A DNA stretch of 64,000 nucleotides from the NCBI RefSeq assembly GCF_007971525.1, contig NZ_CP042437.1, forward strand, positions 6,014,001-6,078,000. The letters are read 5' to 3'. The stretch is from Mucilaginibacter ginsenosidivorax (lineage in GTDB: Bacteria; Bacteroidota; Bacteroidia; Sphingobacteriales; Sphingobacteriaceae). Each line of letters opens with the position of its first letter. The stretch's first letter is position 1. Shown in pieces: positions 35,183 to 43,741 of the stretch. The translations under genes were made by a program, and so were the position numbers. Below the pieces are notes generated by a model. The model did no database searches, was not told where the DNA came from, and saw nothing but the letters and a program-made list of their open reading frames with translations.

Positions 35183-36010
35183 ATGTTTTCCATCTGCCTA
35201 AAAAGTACGCGTATACTTGTATTTGCTTGTTTTTTCTTCGGTTTGCTTTCTGTTAACAGTTTATACGGACAAGAAAGCAGTGCATCAAAACCGGTTACAA
35301 ATCACTTTAAATTCAAAACACTTATTATTGATGCCGGCCACGGCGGTAAAGACCCCGGGGCGCACGGCGCTACTTCAAAAGAAAAAGATATAGCACTTAG
35401 CATTGCCAAAAAACTGCGCGATTTGGTAAATAACGAAATGCCCGGTGTTAAAACCATCATGACCCGCAGTACAGATACCTTTATTGAGTTGCACCGGCGC
35501 ACCGAAATTGCCAACAGTAACCACGGCAACCTGTTTATTTCTATCCATTGTAATTCATCGCCTCAAAAAAGAGCCAAAGAGCATGGCACCCTTGTGTTGG
35601 TTTACGGTTTTCACCGCAGCCAGGAACAGCGTGAGGCGTTGCGGGAGAATGCTTCTATTTTTATTGAAGATGATTATAAGAATAAATATAACGGGTATGG
35701 CGATGACAATGTGGTAAATACCATTGTACTGAACGCTTTTCAGCAAAAGTACCGTAAGCAAAGCATTCATTTTGGCGATATGATTATTCATCAGGTTAAG
35801 AAAGCAGATGGCCACCATACCTTTGGCGTAAAGGAGCAAGGTGTGCTGGTATTGGCCCAAAGTGGAATGCCTGCCGTGTTAGTTGAAACCGGCTTTATCA
35901 ATAATCCGGCTGACGAAGAATACCTGAACTCAAAAGATGGCCAGTTCACCATCGCAACTTCGATACTAAGAGCGCTTAAGGAGTACAGGGACAGCCTGGA
36001 AGGAAGGTAG
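35183..36010 (+). CDS. N-acetylmuramoyl-L-alanine amidase (Amidase_3)
   Basis: A periplasmic or secreted zinc amidase that cleaves the MurNAc-L-Ala bond of peptidoglycan, in cell separation or turnover. After a signal peptide (LVFACFFFGLLSVNSLYGQ) the Amidase_3 domain follows: IDAGHGGKDPGAHG (zinc His), NLFISIHCNSSP (second His), and VLVETGFINNPADEEYL (catalytic Glu). The length is normal and there are no LysM or SPOR domains. A TACCTTTG promoter lies ~110 bases upstream. The gene stands alone. Confidence 0.93.
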   Translation: MFSICLKSTRILVFACFFFGLLSVNSLYGQESSASKPVTNHFKFKTLIIDAGHGGKDPGAHGATSKEKDIALSIAKKLRDLVNNEMPGVKTIMTRSTDTFIELHRRTEIANSNHGNLFISIHCNSSPQKRAKEHGTLVLVYGFHRSQEQREALRENASIFIEDDYKNKYNGYGDDNVVNTIVLNAFQQKYRKQSIHFGDMIIHQVKKADGHHTFGVKEQGVLVLAQSGMPAVLVETGFINNPADEEYLNSKDGQFTIATSILRALKEYRDSLEGR

Positions 36011-36147
36011 CTTTGGTGCTAAAATCAGATTAAACGCAGGTTGTAATTTTATATTATCGCGAAAAATATTTATTTAATAATAGCTGTATTGGTAAAATAT
36101 AGGCAAATAAAAGCCGTTTCAAATGCTCAATAAACTATTATTACAAT

Positions 36148-36816
36148 ATGAAAAAAGTACTGTTTTTAATCCCTGCATTTTTACTGGCTTTTCAAATTTC
36201 AAAAGCACAAACCGAAAAAGGTTCACAAACGTTAGGTGTGAATTTAATTTTCAACACTCAAAAATCAAGTAATGTAAGTGTCGACCCATCTACCGGCGCC
36301 TCAAGTAGCTCAAAAACCAAGTATAATAGCTTTGGTATTGGGCCAAATTACAGTTATTTTATTGCCGATAAGTTGGATATTGGCGCCAATTTGAGTTATG
36401 ATCGTTCGAGTAACGATAATGGCGAGCTAAGTTCGCCCTCAACGCAGCATCAGCATGATTACGGTGGCCAGATATTTATTAGAAAGTATGTTATGTATGG
36501 CGACAAATTTGGTTTACGTGCAGGACCTTACCTGGGATATAGCCGGTACAATGTAAAATATACCTACGATTATCCCGGTGCTACTGTAAATTCAAACTCA
36601 AGCAAAACAGATAGTTATAATGCCGGTATAAATCTTGGCCTGGTTTATTACCCAACAAAAAAAATAGGCGTATCAGCCACATTGGCTAATATCTATTATG
36701 CCCATTCAAAATCAGATGATGGAGCGCAAAATCACGGAAGCACGGATAGCTTTAGCGGCAGTTTTATAAGCAATGGATTAGGCCTTTCATTATTTTATGT
36801 ATTTGGGGCTAAGTAA
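36148..36816 (+). CDS. outer-membrane beta-barrel protein (222 aa)
   Basis: A small porin-like/OmpX-type barrel. A signal peptide (LFLIPAFLLAFQISKAQ) precedes alternating Gly/aromatic strands (LGVNLIFNTQKSSNVSV, FGIGPNYSYFIADKLDIGAN, LGLVYYPTKKIGVSATLAN), ending GLSLFYVFGAK with a C-terminal barrel strand. The Ser/Asn-rich loop at ~70-95 carries HQHD. Function unknown. It follows the amidase on the same strand at 137 bases. A hairpin follows its stop codon. Confidence 0.85.
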   Translation: MKKVLFLIPAFLLAFQISKAQTEKGSQTLGVNLIFNTQKSSNVSVDPSTGASSSSKTKYNSFGIGPNYSYFIADKLDIGANLSYDRSSNDNGELSSPSTQHQHDYGGQIFIRKYVMYGDKFGLRAGPYLGYSRYNVKYTYDYPGATVNSNSSKTDSYNAGINLGLVYYPTKKIGVSATLANIYYAHSKSDDGAQNHGSTDSFSGSFISNGLGLSLFYVFGAK

Positions 36817-36830
36817 ATTGTAGTAAATTG

Positions 36831-36859
36831 AGGCAGATAAGTGAAATATTTATCTGCCT
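36831..36859 (+). terminator. hairpin after beta-barrel gene
   Basis: Stem AGGCAGATAA/TTATCTGCCT with loop GTGAAATA(T) starts ~15 bases after the stop. The T run is weak (TAATTTA), so termination efficiency is uncertain. Confidence 0.6.
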
Positions 36860-37059
36860 TAATTTAAAATAGTATCACCAACGTGTTCCTTAGAGGTCTT
36901 AGCCAAAAAAGGCATTGTAGGCTAAGTCAGATAGATAGCTTTTCTGTTGGTGTAAACCGAAACCTAAAAGCAGGATGTCTGTTAAATATGATAGGAATTA
37001 ACGCCATTTACCGCAGCCCCGACTCAGTGAAAATAGGGTAGCCGTATGCAAAATATCGT

Positions 37060-37067
37060 TATATTTG
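37060..37067 (+). promoter_or_regulatory. TATATTTG -7 element of ADP-ribosyltransferase-like operon
   Basis: An exact TAnnTTTG, 17 bases before the ATG at 37084, predicting a leader of only ~10 bases. It drives the two-gene unit 37084-37869. Confidence 0.6.
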
Positions 37068-37083
37068 TGTTTAATTTTCTAAT

Positions 37084-37254
37084 ATGACAACTAAAAGTGT
37101 TCAAGAACAAATTGCCGCTATAAAGGCTGTCACTTCTAAGGCGAACGTGTCAAAGGAAACCGCTATGGCATTTTTAAAAAGTGCGGGTATAATTACCACC
37201 GATGCTATAAAAGGTGAAACATCTAAATTATCTACAATAACAAAGTCTAAGTAA
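37084..37254 (+). CDS. small protein (56 aa), putative antitoxin of an ART-like pair
   Basis: A 56-residue frame starting at ATG 37084, right after a strong -7 element. The translation is helical: MTTKSVQEQIAAIKAVTSKA, then NVSKETAMAFLKSAGIITTD and a basic tail ending KSK. The SKETAMAFLKSAGI word resembles small proteins that I recall upstream of similar genes in other bacteria, but I cannot cite a family. Its stop is only 3 bases before the ATG of the larger gene. Size, charge and position are those of an antitoxin or immunity protein; this is inference. No DNA-binding motif is obvious. Confidence 0.6.
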   Translation: MTTKSVQEQIAAIKAVTSKANVSKETAMAFLKSAGIITTDAIKGETSKLSTITKSK

Positions 37255-37257
37255 TTA

Positions 37258-37869
37258 ATGTCCGACTATCAGTCATTAAATGTTATTGGTTTTCATAGCT
37301 GTGACAGAGAGGTTGGTTATAACTTGTTGATGGGACGGGATGAGTTGAGGCCGAGTGATAATGTTTGGGATTGGCTGGGACCAGGAAGTTATTTTTGGGA
37401 AAGCGATCCTACACGGGCTTTACAATATGCCATTGAAAATTCAAACGGAATTCAAAAAAATAAAGAAGCTGTTAAAACGCCTTTTGTAATAGGCGCTATC
37501 ATTGAACTTGGAAATTGCCTTAACCTCGTTGAAGCAGAATCATTAGAGATATTAAGTGAATCTTACGAAGGCTTAAAAAATCTCCATGAAACATTGGGTT
37601 TAGCAATGCCTGTTAACGGTGAATATAACAGGGCCCTTGATTGCGCGGTGATTAAGTACATACACGAGTCAAATAAGAAAACCGGCCGAGAGTCTTATGA
37701 CACTATACGTTGTGCTTTCCCGGAGGGAATAGAAGCTTTCCCCGGATCAAAAATTACATCCAAACTGCACGTACAAATATGTGTCTGTAATCCAGATTGT
37801 ATTACAGGCTATTTTTTACCTAAACCACTAAGTAAATATAATCCCTATTTAACCACAAGGTTGGCTTAA
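37258..37869 (+). CDS. putative PARP-like ADP-ribosyltransferase-fold toxin (203 aa)
   Basis: I see ART-type landmarks: GFHS (His 13) in a first strand, then DWLGPGSYFWESDPTRALQY (Tyr 45), which has the PARP/H-Y pattern of a Gly-rich turn, Tyr-Phe and an ALxYA helix, and a C-terminal SKLHVQICVCNPDC/ITGYFLP block at the place of the final ART strand. The usual third catalytic Glu is not obvious; Gln 173 may take its place. No signal peptide is present, so a cytoplasmic target is expected. The gene follows a 56-aa frame by 3 bases under one promoter. Substrate and toxicity are unproven. The DNA is slightly AT-richer than its neighbours. Confidence 0.6.
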   Translation: MSDYQSLNVIGFHSCDREVGYNLLMGRDELRPSDNVWDWLGPGSYFWESDPTRALQYAIENSNGIQKNKEAVKTPFVIGAIIELGNCLNLVEAESLEILSESYEGLKNLHETLGLAMPVNGEYNRALDCAVIKYIHESNKKTGRESYDTIRCAFPEGIEAFPGSKITSKLHVQICVCNPDCITGYFLPKPLSKYNPYLTTRLA

Positions 37870-37943
37870 AGCTTATTACCCCACTAAATTAGTCGTAATT
37901 TGTCATCGTAATTTAATAATTAAGTGTTTAAACATTTAATTGC

Positions 37944-37972
37944 TTGTTATTCCAAATCTTTGTATATTTTTG
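37944..37972 (+). promoter_or_regulatory. TTG-N18-TATTTTTG promoter of YceI gene
   Basis: TTG at 37944-37946 and TATTTTTG at 37965-37972 fit the Bacteroidetes -33/-7 pattern, ~30 bases before the ATG at 38002. Confidence 0.65.
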
Positions 37973-38001
37973 GATCATAAAAAAACAAACCCGCAAGTAA
38001 A

Positions 38002-38577
38002 ATGAAAAAAGTTTTTATCCTGTTAGCGTCAGCATTTTTGTATACTGCCGCTTCGGCACAAACAACCTGGACGGTTGACAAAGCACACTCAAATGTTAAG
38101 TTTACAGTTACCCACTTATTGGTAAATGATGTTGACGGTACCTTTAAAACTTATGATGCATCTATTGTTGCTGCTAAACCCGATTTTAGTGATGCTAAAG
38201 TTTCGTTTACTGTACAAACAGCATCTGTAAGCACAGATAACGATCAGCGCGATGGTCACTTAAAATCTCCTGATTTTTTTGATGTTGCTAACAAACCAAC
38301 ACTTACTTTTACCAGTACAGGTATTTCAAAAACATCTGATAAACACTATAAAGTTACAGGTAATCTTACCCTGGCTGGAGTTACCAAGCCGGCTACATTT
38401 GATTTATGGTATCGTGGTACTATCCAAAACCCAATGAGCAAAGCTGATGATGCTGGTTTCCAATTAACCGGAACTATCAAACGTTCTGATTTCAACTTTG
38501 GCAGCAAATTTGGTTCGGCTATGTTGAGCGACGAAGTTACCATTAAGGCTAACGGCGAATTTGCAAAAGCAAAATAA
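38002..38577 (+). CDS. YceI-family protein, secreted (191 aa)
   Basis: A periplasmic lipocalin-like isoprenoid/lipid-binding protein. A signal peptide (FILLASAFLYTAASAQ) is followed by the YceI domain: TTWTVDKAHSNVKFTVTHLL, DNDQRDGHLKSPDFFDVANK, KPATFDLWYRGTIQN and the final strand DEVTIKANGEFAK. The length is standard. It has its own promoter and a strong terminator after the gene, so it is a single-gene unit. Function in the host is unknown; the family is linked to lipid binding and stress. Confidence 0.92.
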   Translation: MKKVFILLASAFLYTAASAQTTWTVDKAHSNVKFTVTHLLVNDVDGTFKTYDASIVAAKPDFSDAKVSFTVQTASVSTDNDQRDGHLKSPDFFDVANKPTLTFTSTGISKTSDKHYKVTGNLTLAGVTKPATFDLWYRGTIQNPMSKADDAGFQLTGTIKRSDFNFGSKFGSAMLSDEVTIKANGEFAKAK

Positions 38578-38599
38578 TTATAATATTGTTTAAAACGCT

Positions 38600-38640
38600 A
38601 AACGGCGTACCTGGTAAACCGGGTACGCCGTTTGCTTTTT
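38600..38640 (+). terminator. rho-independent terminator after YceI gene
   Basis: 12-bp stem AAACGGCGTACC/GGTACGCCGTTT with a TGGTAAACCG loop, then TTTGCTTTTT. It may also serve the leftward gene that ends at 38642. Confidence 0.85.
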
Positions 38641-38641
38641 G

Positions 38642-38863
38642 TTAATTTTTATTGCGCTGGTATTGTACTTTAAGTTGTTGTTTTTGAAGGTAATAAATAA
38701 TGATGGTGCAAATGCCAATTGCAACCACCAGTGCGGCGCCCGTTATAACGTGTATAATTGGCACCTTGTAATTAGGGTTTATTAATGATTCGGTAACGTT
38801 GGGGATAATAAGGGCGATGAGCGGTAAACAAATAAATAACCGTAGTAGTCCGAGTTTTTTCAT
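38642..38863 (-). CDS. small membrane protein (73 aa), paralogue of 23506-23712
   Basis: Start ATG 38863 (MKKLGLLRLFICLPLIALII). Two membrane segments: GLLRLFICLPLIALIIP and HVITGAALVVAIGICTIII, then a basic tail (QKQQLKVQYQRNKN). It aligns throughout with the 23506-23712 product (KL.LLR.F.C.PL..L..P, a P.IHV/P.THI motif, second helix), so the two are paralogues. No known family or operon. A longer start at 38905 would add 14 residues of poor quality. Confidence 0.65.
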   Translation of the reverse strand: MKKLGLLRLFICLPLIALIIPNVTESLINPNYKVPIIHVITGAALVVAIGICTIIIYYLQKQQLKVQYQRNKN

Positions 38864-39072
38864 AATGATTGATAAATTATGTAAGCCTTTGCTACAGGTG
38901 GCCAATTAATAGGTGGCCAGGAGATAAAGGGTTTTAGTGATGGTTTGTAATACCAAATATGCCACATTGGTGTTTAATAAAAAATACCCATAATGCGGTA
39001 TTTTATCCGGATTGCTTTCTGGCAAAGCGCTACATGTTGCAGGAAAAACTGTGTTTGGACTATAAAAGAGGC

Positions 39073-39465
39073 TTAGTCGGCCAGGAGTTGTTTTAAGGTA
39101 TCAAACCAAAGCTGGTTTTTTGTGCCGAAGAAGCGAAGATCTACAATAAGATAAACCACTGCTGTATCATCACCTTGCTTGTAGCGCAGCCTTAAGGGTT
39201 GGCAAAAAAGACCATTATTTCGTACTAATGATCTTTTGTAAACATCATCAAATCCAAGATAAACTTGCTCAAGCTTGTTTAGGGGGATATTTAAGTAGTT
39301 ATAGCCATCAATAACAAGGTTTGTAGGGGTCAATATAATTTCACCCTCACGATGGTGGGGGGGCGGAGTTAGCGAAAAAAGGGCTCCGGCTTCATCGATC
39401 AACGTAAGCGCCGCGATTTCGTAATCGTAGCTCCACAAGACCTTGCCAATTTGTAAAATTTGCAT
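39073..39465 (-). CDS. hypothetical protein (130 aa)
   Basis: A soluble beta-rich protein (QILQIGKVLWSYDYEIAAL, LVIDGYNYLNIPLNKLEQVY) with no signal peptide. The C-terminal half has an Arg-rich strand (SLVRNNGLFCQPLRLRYKQG) and DLRFFGTKNQLWFDTLKQLL. It resembles a PH-like or sugar-phosphate-binding small domain, but I cannot name it. The gene is opposite to the DUF2130 gene with a 116-base divergent gap. Function unknown. Confidence 0.6.
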   Translation of the reverse strand: MQILQIGKVLWSYDYEIAALTLIDEAGALFSLTPPPHHREGEIILTPTNLVIDGYNYLNIPLNKLEQVYLGFDDVYKRSLVRNNGLFCQPLRLRYKQGDDTAVVYLIVDLRFFGTKNQLWFDTLKQLLAD

Positions 39466-39520
39466 TGATGTAATGTATAAATAATAATTGATAACTGCAA
39501 GTATTACATTTTCGTTAAAA

Positions 39521-39548
39521 TTTGGCGCTGTATAAATTCCTATATTTG
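39521..39548 (+). promoter_or_regulatory. TTTG-N16-TATATTTG promoter of DUF2130 gene
   Basis: TTTGG at 39521-39525 and TATATTTG at 39541-39548. It lies 33 bases before the ATG at 39582. Confidence 0.65.
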
Positions 39549-39581
39549 AGGTGCGAAAATGTTTTTCGCGTGATAAAAAGT

Positions 39582-40832
39582 ATGGCTACAGAAGTTAAGT
39601 GCCCCAGTTGTGGTTTTGGTTTTCCGATAGAGGAGGTGATGGCCGAGGAGTATAAAAAAGAGCTCCGGGTTAAAATGCAGGATTATACCCGCCAAAAGGA
39701 GGAGGAATACCGTAAAAAGGACGAGGAGTTTTTGAGTAAAGAACGCCAGCAAAAAGCCGAGTTTGAACAGCGCCTGAATGCCGAGAAAAAACAGCTGCAA
39801 CTGGTGTTGGAGGAAAATTTGCGTAAATCCATCAGCCAGGATTATGAAAACCAGATGCTGATGCTTAAAAACTCGGCACAGGAGAGCGAAGAGAAATTAA
39901 AGCTATCGCGACAAAAGGAACTGGAGTTTTTACAGCGCGAAAAACAACTTCAGCAAAAGGAAGAGGAAATGGAGCTTTCACTGCAACGTAAATTGCAGGA
40001 GCAGCGAAATGAATTGGGCGAGCAGATCCGTCGCCAGGAAGCCGAGCGGCATAGTATAAAAGATATTGAATACCAGTTAAAAGTAAAAGAACTGGAAAAA
40101 CAGCTTGACGACCAAAAGAAGCTTGCCGAGGAAATGAAGCGCAAAGCCGAGCAGGGATCGATGCAGTTACAAGGCGAGGTACAGGAGCTGATACTGGAAG
40201 AATTACTACGCAACTATTTTCCGTTTGATGTAATAAGCGAAGTTGGTAAAGGCGTTCGCGGTGCCGATTGCGTTCAAACCGTTCGTAACCAGTTTGGGCA
40301 GGAGTGTGGTAAAATTATTTACGAAAGTAAACGCACCGCTACCTTTGGCGCCGACTGGATTGACAAACTCAAAAAAGACATGCGAAGCGTTGGTGTAGAT
40401 GTAGCCGTTATTGTTACACAATGCTACCCAAAGGGGATGGATTGTTTTGGCGAGAAGGATGGAGTTTGGATTTGTAGTTTTGACGAGGTAAAGGCGGTAT
40501 CGTATATCCTGCGCGATGGCGTTATCAAATTATCAAACCTCATTAAATCGCAGGATAATAAAGGCGATAAAATGCACCTGTTGTATGATTACCTAACCAG
40601 CAGCGAATTTTCTGAACAGTGGAAAGCTATTCGTGAAGGATATATGAGTATGCGGCTATCTATCCAAAAGGAGCGCGACGCCATGGAAAAAATGTGGAAA
40701 TCGCGCGAGAAGCAGCTGGATAAAGTATTGTTAAACGCCGCGCACATTAAAGGCAGCATTGAAGGTATTGCCGGGGCCGATAGCATTCAGCTAAGCCTTA
40801 CCGACGATGAGGATACGTTGTTGCTGGAGTAA
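39582..40832 (+). CDS. DUF2130 coiled-coil / PD-(D/E)XK-like protein (416 aa)
   Basis: A cytoplasmic protein with an N-terminal zinc-ribbon-like start (VKCPSCGFGFPIEEVMAEEY), ~170 residues of charged coiled coil rich in Lys/Glu/Gln, then a nuclease-like domain from ~residue 205: DVISEVGKGVRGADCVQT, IIYESKRTATFGADWIDK (a PD-(D/E)XK-like E-S-K) and VAVIVTQCYPKGMDCFG. DUF2130 proteins are often near phage-defence or DNA-repair genes. No such partner lies beside it here. ATG 39582 was chosen; a TTG at 39522 lies upstream in the promoter. Length is normal. Confidence 0.9.
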   Translation: MATEVKCPSCGFGFPIEEVMAEEYKKELRVKMQDYTRQKEEEYRKKDEEFLSKERQQKAEFEQRLNAEKKQLQLVLEENLRKSISQDYENQMLMLKNSAQESEEKLKLSRQKELEFLQREKQLQQKEEEMELSLQRKLQEQRNELGEQIRRQEAERHSIKDIEYQLKVKELEKQLDDQKKLAEEMKRKAEQGSMQLQGEVQELILEELLRNYFPFDVISEVGKGVRGADCVQTVRNQFGQECGKIIYESKRTATFGADWIDKLKKDMRSVGVDVAVIVTQCYPKGMDCFGEKDGVWICSFDEVKAVSYILRDGVIKLSNLIKSQDNKGDKMHLLYDYLTSSEFSEQWKAIREGYMSMRLSIQKERDAMEKMWKSREKQLDKVLLNAAHIKGSIEGIAGADSIQLSLTDDEDTLLLE

Positions 40833-40903
40833 TATGGGGTTTGATGATTTTGCAGGGTTGGAAGGCCTTTCAACCTGACGGTAAGCGTTGTGGTTATTAC
40901 ATA

Positions 40904-42505
40904 TCAATTGTCCAGTCTGGGCATTAAATTTATCTGCTCGTTTTCTGATTTTTGTACGATGCCTAAGATGATGTTATCGAGTTCATGCACCGATACGGAA
41001 ATGAAATTGAGCACTTGGTCGTAATCCGTTGATTGGGTATTTTCATCAAGTAGTAAGTCCACCAGGCCAATGAGCCGGGCAACCGGGGTCCGTACGGTAT
41101 GGGCTTGTGTCCAGGCTATTTCTTTAAGTTTAATATTTTGCTTTTCGATAGCGGTTACATGGTTTTTTGTTTGGGTAACATCGCGCTCAATCGAGATCCA
41201 ATGGGTTGTTTTTCCGGCCGAATCCTTCACAGGTGATATCGATTTACTGCTCCAGAATCGTTCGCCATTCTTTTTATAATTAATTACCTCAACTTCAAAT
41301 GCTGCCTGCTGATCAAATGTAGTCATCAAATTGTTTTGAGCGGCGGCTGCATTGTTATTACCCCATAAAACATCTGTTACCATTCCAATTGTTTCCTGTT
41401 GGCTGTAACCTGTAATATTGGTAAACGCCTCGTTTGCGTATACTAATTTTCTTTGCTGATTTTCATTGGCTTCGGCCTCAAAAATCAAAACCGCATCTGT
41501 AGCATATTTTAAAACCGATTCGGTAAGGCGCAGCCATTGTTCTTCTTCTTTTTGGCGCGTAACATCCTGCATGGCGCCAATAACCCGTACGGGTTTACCG
41601 CTCTCATCCCTTATTATCAAAGCCCTGTCAAGTATATGTTTGTACTTGCCGTCGGCACATAAAAATCGATAATCAAGCTGCAGGTGATTGCTTTTGCTTG
41701 TAAAAGCCAGTGCAAGCCCCCCGGTCACCTTTTCGGCATCATCGGGATGAAGCTTTGTATTCCACCAGTTGTTTACATTGGCAATTTCGCTCAACTTGTA
41801 CCCGAAAACCTGGTTCATGCCATAATTGTACTGAATGGTATCGCTAATAATATCCCAATCCCAAATGGTGTCGCTTGTGGCTTGTGCAACGGTTTCGTAC
41901 CGGTTATTACTTTGTTGCAGGCCATTAAAAAGCGCGGGCAAAAGTTTGGCTATAGTCGCGCTTAAAACAACTAAGTTTACCGATGCCACTATCCACGAGC
42001 CAATAGTATATTGTAATGCAATGCCATTGGATAAAAGTTTAAACTGAATACAAACCCCTACCGAAATGCAGATGAGCATGTTCATGTAAACAGTACAAAA
42101 CGGGTGTTTGCCATGAAATATAAGTAAGCAAACAAATGTTATAGCCAATAAGTAAAGCAAACCAGGCCCATACCAGCCCAGGTAGTAGAGCAAAAATATG
42201 GCAAGCATGTACAGGAATGCGATAAGAAGTGATTTACGGGCCGGGATGCCTATGCCTGGCAATAACGCCACTGCCCAGATAGCAACTACGATAAATAAAA
42301 GAAAAACGGCAAGTGCATAAAATTGATTAGCGATGCTCATGTACTCACCGGGAATCAGGGTGACAAGGCAAAGCGGTAAAAAATAAGTCATTATTGCTGC
42401 AAACAACCTGTTGCTCCAGTAGGGCAAACCATGCAATTGTTCGGTATTACCTAAACAGTTGCGGTTAACCATATTCTTATAATGTTGCCATATATAATGC
42501 ATCAA
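40904..42505 (-). CDS. membrane PAS sensor with His box but no ATPase domain (533 aa)
   Basis: Six to seven N-terminal membrane helices (~35-190, e.g. FYALAVFLLFIVVAIWAVAL), two PAS domains (~205-315 with WDWDIISDTIQYNYGMNQVF; ~335-450 with AFTNITGYSQQETIGMVTDV), then a HisKA-like box: AWTQAHTVRTPVARLIGLVD with His 469. Only 64 residues follow, so the HATPase_c domain is missing. Related Bacteroidetes proteins with the same shortened end exist, so it may be a normal PAS/HisKA phosphotransfer or dimer-partner protein and not a broken kinase. A DNA-level check of the following 70 bases shows no ATPase coding. Leftward and alone. Confidence 0.85.
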   Translation of the reverse strand: MMHYIWQHYKNMVNRNCLGNTEQLHGLPYWSNRLFAAIMTYFLPLCLVTLIPGEYMSIANQFYALAVFLLFIVVAIWAVALLPGIGIPARKSLLIAFLYMLAIFLLYYLGWYGPGLLYLLAITFVCLLIFHGKHPFCTVYMNMLICISVGVCIQFKLLSNGIALQYTIGSWIVASVNLVVLSATIAKLLPALFNGLQQSNNRYETVAQATSDTIWDWDIISDTIQYNYGMNQVFGYKLSEIANVNNWWNTKLHPDDAEKVTGGLALAFTSKSNHLQLDYRFLCADGKYKHILDRALIIRDESGKPVRVIGAMQDVTRQKEEEQWLRLTESVLKYATDAVLIFEAEANENQQRKLVYANEAFTNITGYSQQETIGMVTDVLWGNNNAAAAQNNLMTTFDQQAAFEVEVINYKKNGERFWSSKSISPVKDSAGKTTHWISIERDVTQTKNHVTAIEKQNIKLKEIAWTQAHTVRTPVARLIGLVDLLLDENTQSTDYDQVLNFISVSVHELDNIILGIVQKSENEQINLMPRLDN

Positions 42506-42710
42506 TAGCTATTAATGCCGGTATTTTAGGGGAAGGCCGGCATTATGTGTTACAAGATATTAAATAAATGTAAAAGTTACACTAAATAAATGCATTGGCG
42601 AATGATTTTTATAATATTTACATTTTATTATTACTATTAATGGTAATTTTTGGTGCTTTTTTAGCTGTTTTTAATTTAATTCTTCATTTTTTGATAGTAA
42701 ATCCCTGATT

Positions 42711-43637
42711 TTGATGAAAAATATACTTATCCGGTACCTGTTTTTGTTAATAATAGTGGTTTTGATAAGGCCCGCGACTGCGCAAACAGCCGATAAATTG
42801 CCACAATTGTTGATAAGGCTTGATGACATAGGGATGAATCATTCTGTAAATATGGCTGCCGAAAAGATGGCTAAAACCGGTTTACCATTTTCCGTTTCGT
42901 TACAGTTTGCCTGCCCATGGTACCAGGAAGCTGTTGAGATTTTGAAAAGGTATCCGAATGTAAGCGTAGGGGTACACTTAACCTTAACATCGGAGTGGAA
43001 AAACTACCGCTGGGGGCCGGTTACCGGGCGAACTGCGGTGCCAAGTTTAGTTGATGAGGTAGGCTATTTTCCGCATTCAACATCATCGTTCGCCAAAAGC
43101 GGGTATAAAATGGATGAGGTTGAAACCGAGCTATCGGCGCAAATTGAACGTGCATTGGCCTCGGGGCTTAAAATTACTTATATCGACCCGCACATGGGGA
43201 TTGCGTTATCGACGCCTGAGTTGAGAGCGCTAACCGAAAAACTGGCACATAAATATAAATTAGCCATATCAACCTTAAGCAGCGTTACTTATTTTGGAGA
43301 AACCTATATGGAAATGTGGGGCGAGCCGATAGCCACCAAGAAGAAAGTTTTCTTGAATTATGTAAGCACCAAACTTAATCCCGATAAGCCAAATTTAGTG
43401 GTTATCCATACAGCTACCCCAAGCCCCGAGATGGATGCGTTGGTGGATATGAATAGCAGCATGATGAACGCCAAAGACGGAAAGCCCCTAACCAGCCTTC
43501 ACCGTCAAACAGAATTAAACATGTTACTTTCGCCGGAATTTAGGGCAATGGAGGGCAAAAAATTCAAAATGATTAATTACGCCCAATTATTAGCCGGTAA
43601 AGATATTAGTGTGCTTAAGGCGGTCGATAATAAATAG
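42711..43637 (+). CDS. secreted YdjC/ChbG-type deacetylase (308 aa)
   Basis: A carbohydrate deacetylase-like protein with signal peptide (LFLLIIVVLIRPATAQT). The family motifs are LLIRLDDIGMNHSVNMA (Asp pair), NVSVGVHLTLTSEW (His) and YIDPHMGIALSTPELR (Asp-Pro-His). The metal-binding pattern Asp...His...His is complete, so a zinc-dependent N- or O-deacetylase is expected; the sugar is unknown. Bacteroidetes often secrete these for glycan processing. It is alone, and its ATG directly follows a long AT-rich leader. Confidence 0.85.
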   Translation: MMKNILIRYLFLLIIVVLIRPATAQTADKLPQLLIRLDDIGMNHSVNMAAEKMAKTGLPFSVSLQFACPWYQEAVEILKRYPNVSVGVHLTLTSEWKNYRWGPVTGRTAVPSLVDEVGYFPHSTSSFAKSGYKMDEVETELSAQIERALASGLKITYIDPHMGIALSTPELRALTEKLAHKYKLAISTLSSVTYFGETYMEMWGEPIATKKKVFLNYVSTKLNPDKPNLVVIHTATPSPEMDALVDMNSSMMNAKDGKPLTSLHRQTELNMLLSPEFRAMEGKKFKMINYAQLLAGKDISVLKAVDNK

Positions 43638-43650
43638 GAGGCCGTCATAT

Positions 43651-43733
43651 TTAGTCTTAAGTCTTAAGTCGAAAGTCAAAAATGGCAATTTGGCTTAGGA
43701 CTTAAGGCTTCGGACTAAGTACTTATAACTTAA
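43651..43733. repeat. AGTCTTAAGTC-type inverted tandem-word element
   Basis: Left arm TTAGTCTTAAGTCTTAAGTC and right arm GGCTTAGGACTTAAGGCTTC are variants of the same words in opposite orientation. Between the deacetylase gene and the small membrane gene. Confidence 0.65.
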
Positions 43734-43741
43734 CACAAGGC

